A stretch of 64,000 nt of DNA, taken from an uncultured Clostridia bacterium (GTDB taxonomy: Bacteria; Bacillota; Clostridia; Christensenellales; UBA1242). This document shows positions 22,025-33,070 of this stretch, in pieces; position 1 is the first letter of the stretch, and the number at the start of each line of letters is the position of its first letter. Under the pieces are notes generated by a model that was not told where the DNA came from, ran no database searches, and worked only from the letters and a program-made list of their open reading frames with translations. The stretch is from positions 1 through 64,000 of the forward strand of contig CALWFB010000007.1 of the NCBI GenBank assembly GCA_944377485.1, in the 5' to 3' direction. A program made the position numbers and the translations under genes.

Positions 22025-22810
22025 TTATTCATTTTTTAAATCATTATATATATTTATAAAATCACTAACAGAAATTTGTTCTGGTCTTGCAGTTTCTGGA
22101 TAATTGTACTTTTTTAAAACAAATAATAATTCTTCTTTTGAAAAATTTAATTTTAAATTATTAACAAAGGTTTTTCTTCTCATTGAAAAAGATTGATGAA
22201 CAAATTTTTTGAAATCTTCAAAATTATTAAACTTATATTTTTCATGTGGTACCAATTTACACAAAGCACTATCTACTTTCGGTTTTGGTGTAAAGCACTC
22301 TTTTTTTACTATCCTTGTAATGGACACATCAAAAATTGATTGCAAAATGACACTCGTAATTCCATACTCCTTGCTCCCACATTCGCTAGCAAACCTCACT
22401 GCGACCTCTTTTTGGACTAACAATAATATGCTTTCAAATTTTTTAATATGGTCCACCAACTTAAATACTATCGGAGTGGTAATATAATAAGGAATATTTG
22501 CAACAACTTTTGCTTTGCCTAAAAATAAATTCTCAATGTTGCAATTCATAAAATCAGAAAAATGAAATTCTATATTGTTATACTCCTCTGCAATTTTATT
22601 TAAAATTGGTATTAATGATTTATCAATTTCAAATGAAATAACCTTTTTAGATGCTTGTGCCAATTCTTTTGTCAAACTTCCCGCTCCTGCTCCAATCTCT
22701 ATGACTAAGTCATCTTTATCCACATCACCGTCTGATACAATAGCTTTCAACAAATTTGTATCAAATATAAAATTTTGACCTAAATTTTTTTTAAAATTAA
22801 AATTTTCCAT
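22025..22810 (-). CDS. rsmA: 16S rRNA dimethyladenosine transferase
   Basis: A 261-residue RsmA/KsgA that dimethylates the two adjacent adenines in the 3' terminal hairpin of 16S rRNA, a late step in small-subunit assembly. The N-terminal FKKNLGQNF, the SAM-binding IEIGAGAGSLT (about 37-47) and the catalytic NIPYYIT (from residue 105) are all present. The C-terminal RNA-binding domain includes SMRRKTF. I chose the ATG at 22810 because AAGGAG stands nine bases upstream. An ATG at 22819 is only one base from that site, and a TTG at 22834 would bury it. Confidence 0.95.
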   Translation of the reverse strand: MENFNFKKNLGQNFIFDTNLLKAIVSDGDVDKDDLVIEIGAGAGSLTKELAQASKKVISFEIDKSLIPILNKIAEEYNNIEFHFSDFMNCNIENLFLGKAKVVANIPYYITTPIVFKLVDHIKKFESILLLVQKEVAVRFASECGSKEYGITSVILQSIFDVSITRIVKKECFTPKPKVDSALCKLVPHEKYKFNNFEDFKKFVHQSFSMRRKTFVNNLKLNFSKEELLFVLKKYNYPETARPEQISVSDFINIYNDLKNE

Positions 22811-22891
22811 ATTTTTCATTCTCCTTGTTGACAAATTTTGTCGAATATGTTAAATTGTATATATACAAAAGATATCTAAAATACTAATGAT

Positions 22892-22917
22892 AAAACGGCT
22901 ACGTGCCGTTTTTTATT
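22892..22917. terminator. Terminator-like hairpin with no gene assigned
   Basis: AAAACGGC(TACGT)GCCGTTTT. It is followed by a T tract on the plus strand, and a shorter TTTTATC run follows on the minus strand. It lies between the divergent rsmA and valS leaders, so neither gene should end here. Confidence 0.6.
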
Positions 22918-23110
22918 TTTATATAAACATAAAGTTCAATAAATTATTTAAACATTAAAATATAAGTATAAGCAATAAAAATTTAAAAATTATTAAAATT
23001 TAATAAAAATTCCAATAAATTTTTAATATTTTTCAGTTTATATGAAAATTTTAACATAATTGAATGCTATTGTCAAATTATCAACTAGATTATCTAATCA
23101 TTATAAATAG
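22918..23110. other. AT-rich intergenic stretch
   Basis: About 190 bases with long A and T runs lie between the unassigned hairpin and the valS promoter. No reading frame of note and no second promoter were recognised. Confidence 0.5.
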
Positions 23111-23139
23111 TTGACAACAAAATTAAAATGTGATAGCAT
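23111..23139 (+). promoter_or_regulatory. Promoter of the T-box-valS transcript
   Basis: TTGACA (23111-23116), a 17-base spacer and TAGCAT (23134-23139). Transcription should start near 23146, just before the first T-box stem. Confidence 0.65.
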
Positions 23140-23149
23140 ATTTATGAGA

Positions 23150-23390
23150 AACGTTATAAAAGTTTGAGGAGTAGCTAACAAACACCTTTTAAGAGAGAAT
23201 TGTCATAGGCTGAGAGCAATTCAGGAAAGTTATTAGCGAAGGTAGCAAACGAGTTCAGACGAAGAAGAATAGTAGAACGTCTGCGTAGTTGAGAAGATAC
23301 GTCAGTTTGAAATGAGGAGCATTTTGCTCAAAGTAAGGTGGTACCACGAATAGATTCGTCCTTGCATTTTTGCAAGATTTTTTTATTTTA
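23150..23390 (+). promoter_or_regulatory. T-box riboswitch controlling valS, specifier GUA
   Basis: A tRNA-sensing leader. Stem I pairs GTTTG (23162-23166) with CAAAC (23246-23250), and GCTAA (23174-23178) with TTAGC (23233-23237). The internal loop holds AGTA opposite GAA, followed by the valine codon GUA at 23242-23244. A stem III hairpin GAGCATTTTGCTC lies about 23317-23329. The T-box AAGTAAGGTGGTACCACG (23331-23348) has TGGT to bind the tRNA acceptor end. The antiterminator pairs AAGG with CCTT (23360-23363) and CGAAT with ATTCG. The terminator reuses the CTT segment. Low charged tRNA-Val should favour readthrough. Confidence 0.92.
23361..23387 (+). terminator. Conditional terminator of the valS T-box
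   Basis: CTTGCA(TTT)TGCAAG hairpin followed by a T run. Its 5' arm overlaps the antiterminator pairing, as expected for a T-box switch. Confidence 0.8.
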
Positions 23391-23400
23391 AGGAGACTTT

Positions 23401-26028
23401 ATGTTAGATAAAACTTATGAACCTCAGAACAAAGAAAATTCAATTTACAAAAAGTGGGAAGAAAATCACTGCTTCAAACCTTTCTCTGATTCCCATAAAA
23501 TTTCAGATAAAGAAAATTTTACAATCATCATGCCCCCACCAAATATTACGGGGCAACTTCATATTGGACATGCGCTTAATAACACTACGCAAGATTTTTT
23601 AATCAGATACAAACGCATGAAGGGATACAATACATTATGGATACCCGGAACTGACCATGCTTCTATTGCAACCGAAGTTAAGATTATTGAAGCATTAAAA
23701 AAAGAAGGGCTTTCAAAAGAAAAATTAGGAAGAGAAGAATTTTTAAAACGAGCATGGCAATGGAATGATAAATACGGTGGTCGCATTAAATTGCAACTAA
23801 AAACATTAGGTTGCAGTTGCGATTGGGATAGGTGTGCCTTTACGATGGACGAAAAAAGGCAAAAATCTGTTTTACATGTGTTCAAAAAATTATACGACGA
23901 GGGTTATATTTATCGTGGAGAAAAATTAATTAACTGGTGTCCAACATGTAAAACCGCCCTATCAGATGCAGAAGTTGAACATGTTGATGAAAATTCCAGC
24001 CTATGGTATATTCGTTATCCTTATGCGGATAAAAGTGGATATTTAGTAGTCGCAACCACTCGTCCTGAAACCATATTTGGTGATGTATGTGTTGCAGTCA
24101 ATCCAAATGATGAAAGATATAAAGCCAAAATTGGAAAAGAAGTAATTCTACCAATCATAAACAAAAAAATACCTATTATTTCAGATGATTATGTTGAAAA
24201 AGATTTTGGTACCGGTGTAGTAAAAATTACTCCTGCACATGACTTTAACGATTTCGAAGTAGGAAAAAGACACGGATTCGAACCGATAAAAATAATGAAT
24301 TTAGATGGTACAATGAACGATTACTGCCAAAAATATGCTAATTTAGATAGATACACATGTAGAAAGCAATTAGTTGAAGAGTTAAAATCTCTTGATTTAA
24401 TAGAAAAAATTGAACCATACAATCTTCCAAAAGCTACTTGTTATAGATGTCACAATGCTGTTGAACCTATGATGAGCAAACAGTGGTTTATGAAGATGCA
24501 AGACATGGCAGAATTAGGTCTAAATGCAATAGACAGTAATGAACTTGAAATTGTGCCAAATCGAGTACAAAAAATTTATAGAAATTGGCTTGAAAATATT
24601 AAAGATTGGTGTATATCTAGACAGCTGTGGTGGGGACATAGAATCCCTGCATATTATTGTAAAGATTGTGGCAATACAATGGTAGAGATTATTAAACCAA
24701 AAGTTTGTAGTAAATGTGGTAGTAAAAATATTGAACAAGACCCTGATGTATTAGACACTTGGTTTAGTTCTGCTTTGTGGCCATTTTCTACAATGGGATA
24801 TCCTGATAATACTGATGACTTAAAGACTTTCTTCCCTACCTCAATATTAGTGACTGCACAGGATATAATTTTCTTCTGGGTAGCACGAATGGTAATGTTA
24901 TCGAAAAAGATTATGGGAAAAACTCCATTTAGCAAAGTCTTAATCAATGGAATTGTCAGAGATGACGAAGGCAAAAAGATGAGTAAATCTTCCAATAACG
25001 GAGTCGACCCTATTGAGATAATTGAAAAATATGGTGCAGATTCATTGCGTCTATCTCTAATGTTCGGAAACGGAACAGGCAACGATTTTAGGTTTAGTGA
25101 AGAAAAGATTTTAGAAGATAGAAAATTTATCAATAAAGTCTTCAATTCTGGTAAATTCTTAGAATTGGTTTTAAGCCAAACCACAGAAACAAAACTGGAT
25201 ATATCAAAACTAAATATCTATGACAAATGGATATATTCAAAATTATTCGAAACTATTGAAGAAATAAACAAACTTATTGATAATTTAGACGTTTGTCAGG
25301 CAGTAAATAAGATGTACTCTTTTGTTTGGGACGAATTCTGTAATTATTATCTAGAATTTTCAAAACCATATGTATATAGTTCTGACCAAAATATAAGAGC
25401 CAATGCATGTGCAATTCTAAAAGATATATATTTGAACATCTTGAAATTACTTCACCCTATAATACCATTCATTACAGAAGACATATATTCGAATTTTACA
25501 AATGAACTGTTGATAAATCAAAGTTATGCTTCTTCTATCGGGTATTTCAAACAAGAAACTGAGAGTGTTGAAAAAATCATTTCATTGATTCAAAAAATAA
25601 GAGAAACAAGATTGAGCTATAATGTAATTCCGTCAAAACGTATATCTCTTGTTGTAGATAAAAACAACATCCCTAAAAGCAGTTTAAATATTATAAACGA
25701 AGCTAAATTGGTTTTATCAAAAATGACTAATATAGAAAAGATTGATATTTTAGAAAAGATTGATAACGACAGCATTAAATTTGTAAGTGAGTTAGGCGAA
25801 TTCTACTTCTACAAAAATGAAGTTGTAGACACAGAAAAGGAACGTGAAAAAATAAATAAAGATATTGAAAAAATCTGTTCCGAATTAAAGATATTAGAGA
25901 GCAGAATTCTTAACCCTAATTTCGTATCACGTGCTCCACAGCAACTAGTGGAAAAAGAAAAATCAAGATATGAATATTTATTGAATAGTAAAAATTCACT
26001 TGAAGAAAAATTAAAAAATTTAAAATAA
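23401..26028 (+). CDS. valS: Valine-tRNA ligase
   Basis: An 875-residue class I synthetase that charges tRNA-Val. The HIGH motif is HIGH at 54-57 within PPPNITGQLHIGHAL. KMSKS is at 526-530 in GKKMSKSSNNGVDP. The editing domain contains ATTRPETIFGD and GTGVVKITPAHD. Cys pairs typical of this enzyme are present (CPTC, CYRC, CKDC/CSKC). The C-terminal arm (about 810-875) is a coiled coil, as in other ValRS. AAGGAG precedes the ATG, directly after the T-box leader, which independently supports valine specificity. Confidence 0.97.
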   Translation: MLDKTYEPQNKENSIYKKWEENHCFKPFSDSHKISDKENFTIIMPPPNITGQLHIGHALNNTTQDFLIRYKRMKGYNTLWIPGTDHASIATEVKIIEALKKEGLSKEKLGREEFLKRAWQWNDKYGGRIKLQLKTLGCSCDWDRCAFTMDEKRQKSVLHVFKKLYDEGYIYRGEKLINWCPTCKTALSDAEVEHVDENSSLWYIRYPYADKSGYLVVATTRPETIFGDVCVAVNPNDERYKAKIGKEVILPIINKKIPIISDDYVEKDFGTGVVKITPAHDFNDFEVGKRHGFEPIKIMNLDGTMNDYCQKYANLDRYTCRKQLVEELKSLDLIEKIEPYNLPKATCYRCHNAVEPMMSKQWFMKMQDMAELGLNAIDSNELEIVPNRVQKIYRNWLENIKDWCISRQLWWGHRIPAYYCKDCGNTMVEIIKPKVCSKCGSKNIEQDPDVLDTWFSSALWPFSTMGYPDNTDDLKTFFPTSILVTAQDIIFFWVARMVMLSKKIMGKTPFSKVLINGIVRDDEGKKMSKSSNNGVDPIEIIEKYGADSLRLSLMFGNGTGNDFRFSEEKILEDRKFINKVFNSGKFLELVLSQTTETKLDISKLNIYDKWIYSKLFETIEEINKLIDNLDVCQAVNKMYSFVWDEFCNYYLEFSKPYVYSSDQNIRANACAILKDIYLNILKLLHPIIPFITEDIYSNFTNELLINQSYASSIGYFKQETESVEKIISLIQKIRETRLSYNVIPSKRISLVVDKNNIPKSSLNIINEAKLVLSKMTNIEKIDILEKIDNDSIKFVSELGEFYFYKNEVVDTEKEREKINKDIEKICSELKILESRILNPNFVSRAPQQLVEKEKSRYEYLLNSKNSLEEKLKNLK

Positions 26029-26042
26029 TTTCAATAAATAAC

Positions 26043-26073
26043 AAAAAAATGTGTGAAAATTCACACATTTTTT
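26043..26073. terminator. Two-way terminator between valS and groEL
   Basis: AATGTGTGA(A..)TCACACATT stem with A runs before and T runs after, so it can serve both converging genes. It lies 15 bases past the valS stop. Confidence 0.8.
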
Positions 26074-26137
26074 AATTTTTTTGTTTTCTATATTGTTTTT
26101 AATGTTTAGATTGAATTGTAAATTTATATTAAATTGA

Positions 26138-28038
<1,901 letters not shown>

Positions 28039-28132
28039 TTTCCCTCCTCGTTCAATTATACGCATACATGTCAAGATTTTTTCACATACCTGACAGTTTT
28101 CATAAAATTTGATTTTGAATAATAAAATAAGT

Positions 28133-28876
28133 ATGCAATCATATGAATTTGATTATTCCCAATATAGAAAAAAGATAAACCAACCAAAACATACTAGTTT
28201 ATGTTTACTTTCTTTTTTAATCATTATTTGTATGGGTTTAGCAATGTTTTTATATCCTAATAGTATAAAAAAGAATGAGTATTATTTTGTTGAAATCAAC
28301 TCATTTTTAACATATAGTGAAGCCAATAATCTAGCTAATCTTATCAGTTCAGTCAATGGTGCAGGATATGTTTATTATGATGGCAAATATCATGTATTTG
28401 CGGCTTTTTATCCATCAAGGGAAGATGCTGAAACTGTCTGTGAAAATTTAAAACCAGATTATCCAACTTGTTCTGTATACACATTGAAATGTGACAAATT
28501 TCACAAAATAAAAGATTTGACAGAAAATCAAAATAAGAGTGTTGAAAACTTGTTAAACGCAAACATTTCGTTAATGAATTCTGTCTATAAATGTATAATT
28601 AATTATGATACAAATGAAATTAACTTTAATCAACTTCTTTTGAATTTAGAAAATATCAAGTCCGACTATCAAAAATTTAGCGAAGAATTTTTCAATCTAT
28701 TTAATACCAATACGAAATACAACAAAGCCAAAAAATACGTCACTAAAATTGTAGAATTTACAGAGTTTTTTGACGAATTAAAATCTGAGCAAAACGAACA
28801 AACTGTTTCTAAATTGCTTAAATACAAATTAATAGGAATGGTTATTAATCATTCATCATTGCTTGAATCTTTTTGA
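28133..28876 (+). CDS. Membrane protein with SPOR-like domain
   Basis: A 247-residue protein: cytoplasmic N-terminus of about 20 residues, one membrane helix (about 22-42), then a SPOR-like domain. The domain runs from YYFVEINSF through YSEANNLANLI, GAGYVYYDGKYHVFAAFY and REDAETVCENL (about residues 50-110). A helical C-terminal region of about 135 residues follows. SPOR domains bind denuded glycan strands of peptidoglycan, often at the septum, so a cell-wall role is plausible. It is unusual that the SPOR part sits next to the membrane rather than at the C-terminus. I chose the ATG at 28133; a TTG eight codons upstream is possible. No clear ribosome binding site. Confidence 0.7.
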   Translation: MQSYEFDYSQYRKKINQPKHTSLCLLSFLIIICMGLAMFLYPNSIKKNEYYFVEINSFLTYSEANNLANLISSVNGAGYVYYDGKYHVFAAFYPSREDAETVCENLKPDYPTCSVYTLKCDKFHKIKDLTENQNKSVENLLNANISLMNSVYKCIINYDTNEINFNQLLLNLENIKSDYQKFSEEFFNLFNTNTKYNKAKKYVTKIVEFTEFFDELKSEQNEQTVSKLLKYKLIGMVINHSSLLESF

Positions 28877-28956
28877 TTTCGTCCTAAATATAAATTATCA
28901 CTTTTATTAGATTTTTTTAAATTTAATTGATTTTTTTCAAATTTTTTCATTAAAAT

Positions 28957-29370
28957 TCATATCTTTTTATCATTTTTATTAATTTTTGCACTTTCTTCTT
29001 TCTTTTTCTTGTTTTCCTTAACCATCTCAATAATTTGCCAAATCGCTAGACCTATTAAAAATAATGCAAACAATTTTTTTAAAACTGAATTTGACATATG
29101 ATTAGCAAGTATCGCTCCACCTAAACTAAACAGACAACCTGTCAAAGCCAACAGCCAAGTTTCTTTGTATGCAACCAAATGGTTTTTGAAATGAATTACC
29201 AAAGCAATAATTGACATAGGTAAAAATGCTATTAAATTAACTCCCTGAGCACTCAGTTGAGTGTATGACAAAAATATAGTGAGAATGGGTATAGTCAAAG
29301 TACCTCCACCCATTCCCATGCCACCAATTATTCCACCTAAAATTCCTGCTACTATTTCCCAAAAAATCAT
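28957..29370 (-). CDS. Half-size TauE/SafE-family membrane protein (second of pair)
   Basis: A 137-residue protein with four hydrophobic segments and the family's glycine-rich first helix (GGIIGGMGMGGGTLTIP). Full TauE/SafE proteins are about 250 residues with two such halves and export or move small anions such as sulfite or sulfoacetate. Here each half is its own gene. It starts eight bases after the stop of its partner, behind AAAGGCGG, so the two are coupled and probably form one transporter. The C-terminus is a lysine-rich cytoplasmic tail. Substrate unknown. Confidence 0.85.
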   Translation of the reverse strand: MIFWEIVAGILGGIIGGMGMGGGTLTIPILTIFLSYTQLSAQGVNLIAFLPMSIIALVIHFKNHLVAYKETWLLALTGCLFSLGGAILANHMSNSVLKKLFALFLIGLAIWQIIEMVKENKKKKEESAKINKNDKKI

Positions 29371-29377
29371 ACCGCCT

Positions 29378-29740
29378 TTACCAAATTAACATTCCTATGC
29401 CACCTAGGAGCATAAAAAATATAAATATTCCTTTTATAACATTATTTTTGATTTTATTCAGCAAGCAAGCACCCACCACACCCCCTGCAATTATGCCTAC
29501 AATCACCGGCCAACCTTCTTTAAAATCAATCGAGTGATAACACATATAGACGATTGTGCTAACTAAACTAATTGGAAGAATAACAAATAACGCTGTTGCC
29601 TGTGCTTTTTTTTGCTCCAAACCAAACATCTTGTTGAGCAGAGGCACGACTACCATTCCTCCGCCTCCACCAAAAAAACCATTAATTACACCAATTATTG
29701 CACCAAAAATGATTATGTAAGCTTTCTTTACTTTTTTCAT
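29378..29740 (-). CDS. Half-size TauE/SafE-family membrane protein (first of pair)
   Basis: A 120-residue membrane protein with the matching glycine-rich motif INGFFGGGGGMVVVPLL in its first half and four predicted helices. I chose the ATG at 29740 (MKKVKKAYIIIFG); a TTG at 29779 would add 13 polar residues. The ribosome binding site is weak either way (AAAGAG). It pairs with the gene directly downstream. Split pairs of this kind are common in Clostridia. Confidence 0.82.
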   Translation of the reverse strand: MKKVKKAYIIIFGAIIGVINGFFGGGGGMVVVPLLNKMFGLEQKKAQATALFVILPISLVSTIVYMCYHSIDFKEGWPVIVGIIAGGVVGACLLNKIKNNVIKGIFIFFMLLGGIGMLIW

Positions 29741-29772
29741 ACATTTATATTGCTCTTTTTGGTCAAATTTAT

Positions 29773-29801
29773 TTGCCAATTTTTCAAATTTATATTATAA
29801 T
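29773..29801 (+). promoter_or_regulatory. Promoter of the 1062-residue surface protein gene
   Basis: TTGCCA (29773-29778), 17 bases, TATAAT (29796-29801). It overlaps the upstream end of the divergent TauE gene. Confidence 0.6.
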
Positions 29802-29838
29802 AAATTAGTTTATAGCAATAATTATTAAAGAGGTTAGA

Positions 29839-32800
29839 ATGAAAACTAGAAGAAATTTATTAAAAAACATATTATGTTGGCTTACCGCATTGGTATTAAT
29901 GTTATTTGCCAATATAGGTTTGATTAATCTTATTGATTTTGATGCTATTGTTTATGCAGCAAACAATATAGGACAAACAGAAATTACTATTCCTAATCAA
30001 GATTTCGACAATAGTCCTGATAGTGAATATCCGTTTGACCCAACAGGTTTTACTCCAAGTATGGATACAGAAACTGCTGGTGTTAATGCTGGTGTCATCA
30101 GTGTTGAAGATGAAGAATTTTCTAAATATAAAACTGATGAAACTTTTAGAGATGAATATGTATTAATGATTGATAGTACAATTTCTAGCGGTGAAGAATC
30201 TGATGAAACCGACCTATCTCATAATGCGAATTTCGGTTTTACGACTAACGATGCTATCACACTAAAAGCAGGGTCAAATTATTCTATATCTGTAGATGTA
30301 TATACTTCAAATACCGATGGTATTGGCACACTTTATTTATTTAATTCTGATGATAGTTCAAATCAGTCAATATATGCTAGCATATCAAATATCAGTTCAT
30401 TAAATCATTACACTACCTACACATTCTTCATATCGACCAATGACATAGAAGACGTAAATGTGAAATTGGGTATGTATTTAAGAGGTTCTGGTGTAATATT
30501 ATTTGATAATATCTCTGCATATGAATTGAATGCAAAAACTTTGAATAGAAACATTGAGAATCTTAATTCATCATCATTGTCTAACACATATGTTTATATT
30601 GATGAACGTGACAATTTAGTATCAGAATTTGATATGACTACAAATCCGTTTTCTGCTTATAGCTTTGAAAGTGGCAAAAATTCACCTGAATACACCACTG
30701 CCGAATTAGTTCAAAATTCTAATGATTTAGAAGCAAATGATGGAAGAACAAATTCTGCATTTAAAATCACAAACAAACAAGAAACATATGCTCAATACGC
30801 AACAACAGATGATTTCTTTGAATTTGAACAGAATACAGTATACAAAATTAGTATCTATGTAAAGACAAAAGATATTGATGGCAGTGCAAATCTTCAACTT
30901 GTTCAAACAAATTTGTCAGACAATGAAGAAGCGACAGATAGCGAAATATTAATTATCAGTTCAGATACGGGTGAAAGTGGCAACATTATCAATAATTATC
31001 AAGAATATACCTTTTATGTTCGTTCTAGCCCATTGAAATCTACTACTTTTAAATTAATTGTAGGTTTAGGAGATTCTGAAACTCCTACTACTGGTTCATT
31101 ATACGTTGCTTCAATTATAACAACAAAAGTTAATTATTCAACGTTTTCGAATGTTTCTACTGGAACATATGCTCAAACTATTGATTTAGCAGAAAAATAT
31201 AGTTTTTCAAGTAATGATTTATATTTTGACAATGGCAATTTTAATGATGTTCAAACAACTGATTATTCCAACCCATACCCCGCTACTCCAAATTCATGGG
31301 ACAGAGTTGACACTGGTGAACATGACCAAGTATATGGCGTAATCAACACTTCTAATAGCGAATTTGCCAAGTTAGATTCAACGAAATTTTCAAACCTTCT
31401 AAATCCTGGCGATTCATTTGGCATGAATGGAAGCAACAATGTTTTGATGATGTATAATTCAACTGCTGATATACAAAGTTATAGAAGTGCAACTAAAAGT
31501 TTATCAGCTAATTCTTATTATAAAGTGTCATTAGATGTACAAACTCAAAACACACCTGTTGAAATCCAATTAGTCAGCACTTTAAACGATAATGAAGTAG
31601 TTTTATCTTCAATCATCGTTGAAACCAATCTACGTGAATGGCAGACAGTCGCAATGTATTTATATACTGGGCATAGAGCAATGGATGTTTCAGTTAAAGT
31701 GGTTCTTGATACAGACAATTATGGCTACGCATATATAGACAATGTGACGTTTAATTACCCTATTCAGCCAACAGAAGACACCTTCAACAATGCAATTAAT
31801 TCAACCTATCAAATCAAAACTGATTTATCAGACTTAATCAGTTCTGACAGCGACACAGTCTTCTCTACCCCAAAATATTTTGATTCTTCTGATATTGAAA
31901 ATGTATTATCTGGCGTAGTAGACTTAACAAATGAAGAATCTATTAGACAAGTTGTTTCAAACAGCGCAAACTACTCAAACTTTACAAGTTTACAATCTGA
32001 TAATAAAAATGTTTTAGCAATTCGCTCATTAAATGACACTTATTACACTCTAACATCAAAAATTGGCTTTGATTTAACAAGTGGAAGTTATTATAAAATA
32101 AGTGTGTCCGTGTATACTCAAAATTTACAAATTTTAGATGAAAACGTTGATTCTGATTTAATTGGTGCAAGTATTAAACTTTCTAGTTTTGATGATACGT
32201 TTACTCAAATCGTCTCTGACGGACAATGGACAACTTACACTTTCTATATTAATCCTAACAGTGATACCACAACCTATTTAGAATTATCTCTTGGAAGTAG
32301 TTCTGCATCTGTTAGTGGAGATGTATTCTTTGGAAATATTGAATTTGTAGCTTTTGAAGAAGATGACTTAACCGAATACAATAATGCTCGTGAAAATTCG
32401 CATACAAAAATTCTTACTCAAACAACTACAACTGATGATACAACTGATGAAGACACCTCAGATGATAATGGAAACAACATTGATGTAAATACAATATTGT
32501 TGTATATATCAAGTATTCTATTCGCATTGGCAATAATCATCGCAATCGTTGGCGTTCTCATCAGAAAAATCAAATGGAAAAAACCAGTTAGAAAATCAAA
32601 AACTTCTTACGATAGAAATCGTACAGTGTCAAAACAATTATATCAACGCAAAGCAACTACAATGCGTGAAGCAAAACTTAGAGAATTAAACAATGAACTA
32701 GAAGCAATGCATGCTGAACGAAATCAATATGAAGAAGAATATAAATCTGACCTATCTAAATTGAGAGAATTAAAAATTAAACGTGCAGACATGTCAGAAA

Positions 32801-33027
32801 TTAACAAATTGCAGAAAGAAATTAAAAAGAAACAGAAATTATCTTCAACAATTGGATTGTCTATTAATAAACTTGAATCAGAAATTGAATTCACAAAATC
32901 AGAACAATATTTGAATAGTTTAATGAGAAAATTGGAAAGAGAACAACAGGAATCAATACAAAATTCTGATATTGAAAATAATAATGAAATTGACAAATCC
33001 AATGAGAGACAAAAATCAAATAAATAA
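29839..33027 (+). CDS. Type I surface protein with jelly-roll modules and cytoplasmic coiled coil
   Basis: A 1062-residue protein with a long signal peptide (about 1-41, ending VYAA). The outer region of about 840 residues is followed by one membrane helix (about 886-909) and a basic cytoplasmic tail of about 150 residues with heptad-like coiled coil (LRELNNELEAM to KLEREQQES). The outer region repeats a beta jelly-roll pattern like carbohydrate-binding CBM4/9-type modules. Each copy shows Y-K-(I/V)-S-(V/I/L)-x-V-x-T, then W/Y-T-x-Y-x-F-Y, then a closing strand G-x-(V/L)-x-(F/V)-x-x-I; about four copies can be made out. AAAGAGG precedes the ATG. Sugar or glycan binding is possible but unproven. 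Confidence 0.85.
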   Translation: MKTRRNLLKNILCWLTALVLMLFANIGLINLIDFDAIVYAANNIGQTEITIPNQDFDNSPDSEYPFDPTGFTPSMDTETAGVNAGVISVEDEEFSKYKTDETFRDEYVLMIDSTISSGEESDETDLSHNANFGFTTNDAITLKAGSNYSISVDVYTSNTDGIGTLYLFNSDDSSNQSIYASISNISSLNHYTTYTFFISTNDIEDVNVKLGMYLRGSGVILFDNISAYELNAKTLNRNIENLNSSSLSNTYVYIDERDNLVSEFDMTTNPFSAYSFESGKNSPEYTTAELVQNSNDLEANDGRTNSAFKITNKQETYAQYATTDDFFEFEQNTVYKISIYVKTKDIDGSANLQLVQTNLSDNEEATDSEILIISSDTGESGNIINNYQEYTFYVRSSPLKSTTFKLIVGLGDSETPTTGSLYVASIITTKVNYSTFSNVSTGTYAQTIDLAEKYSFSSNDLYFDNGNFNDVQTTDYSNPYPATPNSWDRVDTGEHDQVYGVINTSNSEFAKLDSTKFSNLLNPGDSFGMNGSNNVLMMYNSTADIQSYRSATKSLSANSYYKVSLDVQTQNTPVEIQLVSTLNDNEVVLSSIIVETNLREWQTVAMYLYTGHRAMDVSVKVVLDTDNYGYAYIDNVTFNYPIQPTEDTFNNAINSTYQIKTDLSDLISSDSDTVFSTPKYFDSSDIENVLSGVVDLTNEESIRQVVSNSANYSNFTSLQSDNKNVLAIRSLNDTYYTLTSKIGFDLTSGSYYKISVSVYTQNLQILDENVDSDLIGASIKLSSFDDTFTQIVSDGQWTTYTFYINPNSDTTTYLELSLGSSSASVSGDVFFGNIEFVAFEEDDLTEYNNARENSHTKILTQTTTTDDTTDEDTSDDNGNNIDVNTILLYISSILFALAIIIAIVGVLIRKIKWKKPVRKSKTSYDRNRTVSKQLYQRKATTMREAKLRELNNELEAMHAERNQYEEEYKSDLSKLRELKIKRADMSEINKLQKEIKKKQKLSSTIGLSINKLESEIEFTKSEQYLNSLMRKLEREQQESIQNSDIENNNEIDKSNERQKSNK

Positions 33028-33028
33028 T

Positions 33029-33059
33029 AAAAAACACGGATGCTTTATCCGTGTTTTTT
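33029..33059. terminator. Two-way terminator after the 1062-residue protein gene
   Basis: AAAAACACGGAT(GCTTT)ATCCGTGTTTTT, a 12-pair stem with A run before and T run after. It serves this gene and the converging LysM gene. Confidence 0.9.
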
Positions 33060-33070
33060 CAACTTAAATT

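Noticed and set aside
22827-22843. Palindrome GACAAATTTTGTC upstream of rsmA as an operator
   Set aside because: It is short and AT-rich, lies next to the ribosome binding site, and could not be tied to a promoter with a clear -35 and -10.
24654-25184. A 176-residue open frame on the minus strand inside valS
   Set aside because: The valS frame is conserved throughout with all motifs; the antisense frame is a by-product.
28040-28075. TTGACA followed by TATAAT upstream of groES
   Set aside because: The two hexamers are only eight bases apart, too close for a sigma-A promoter.
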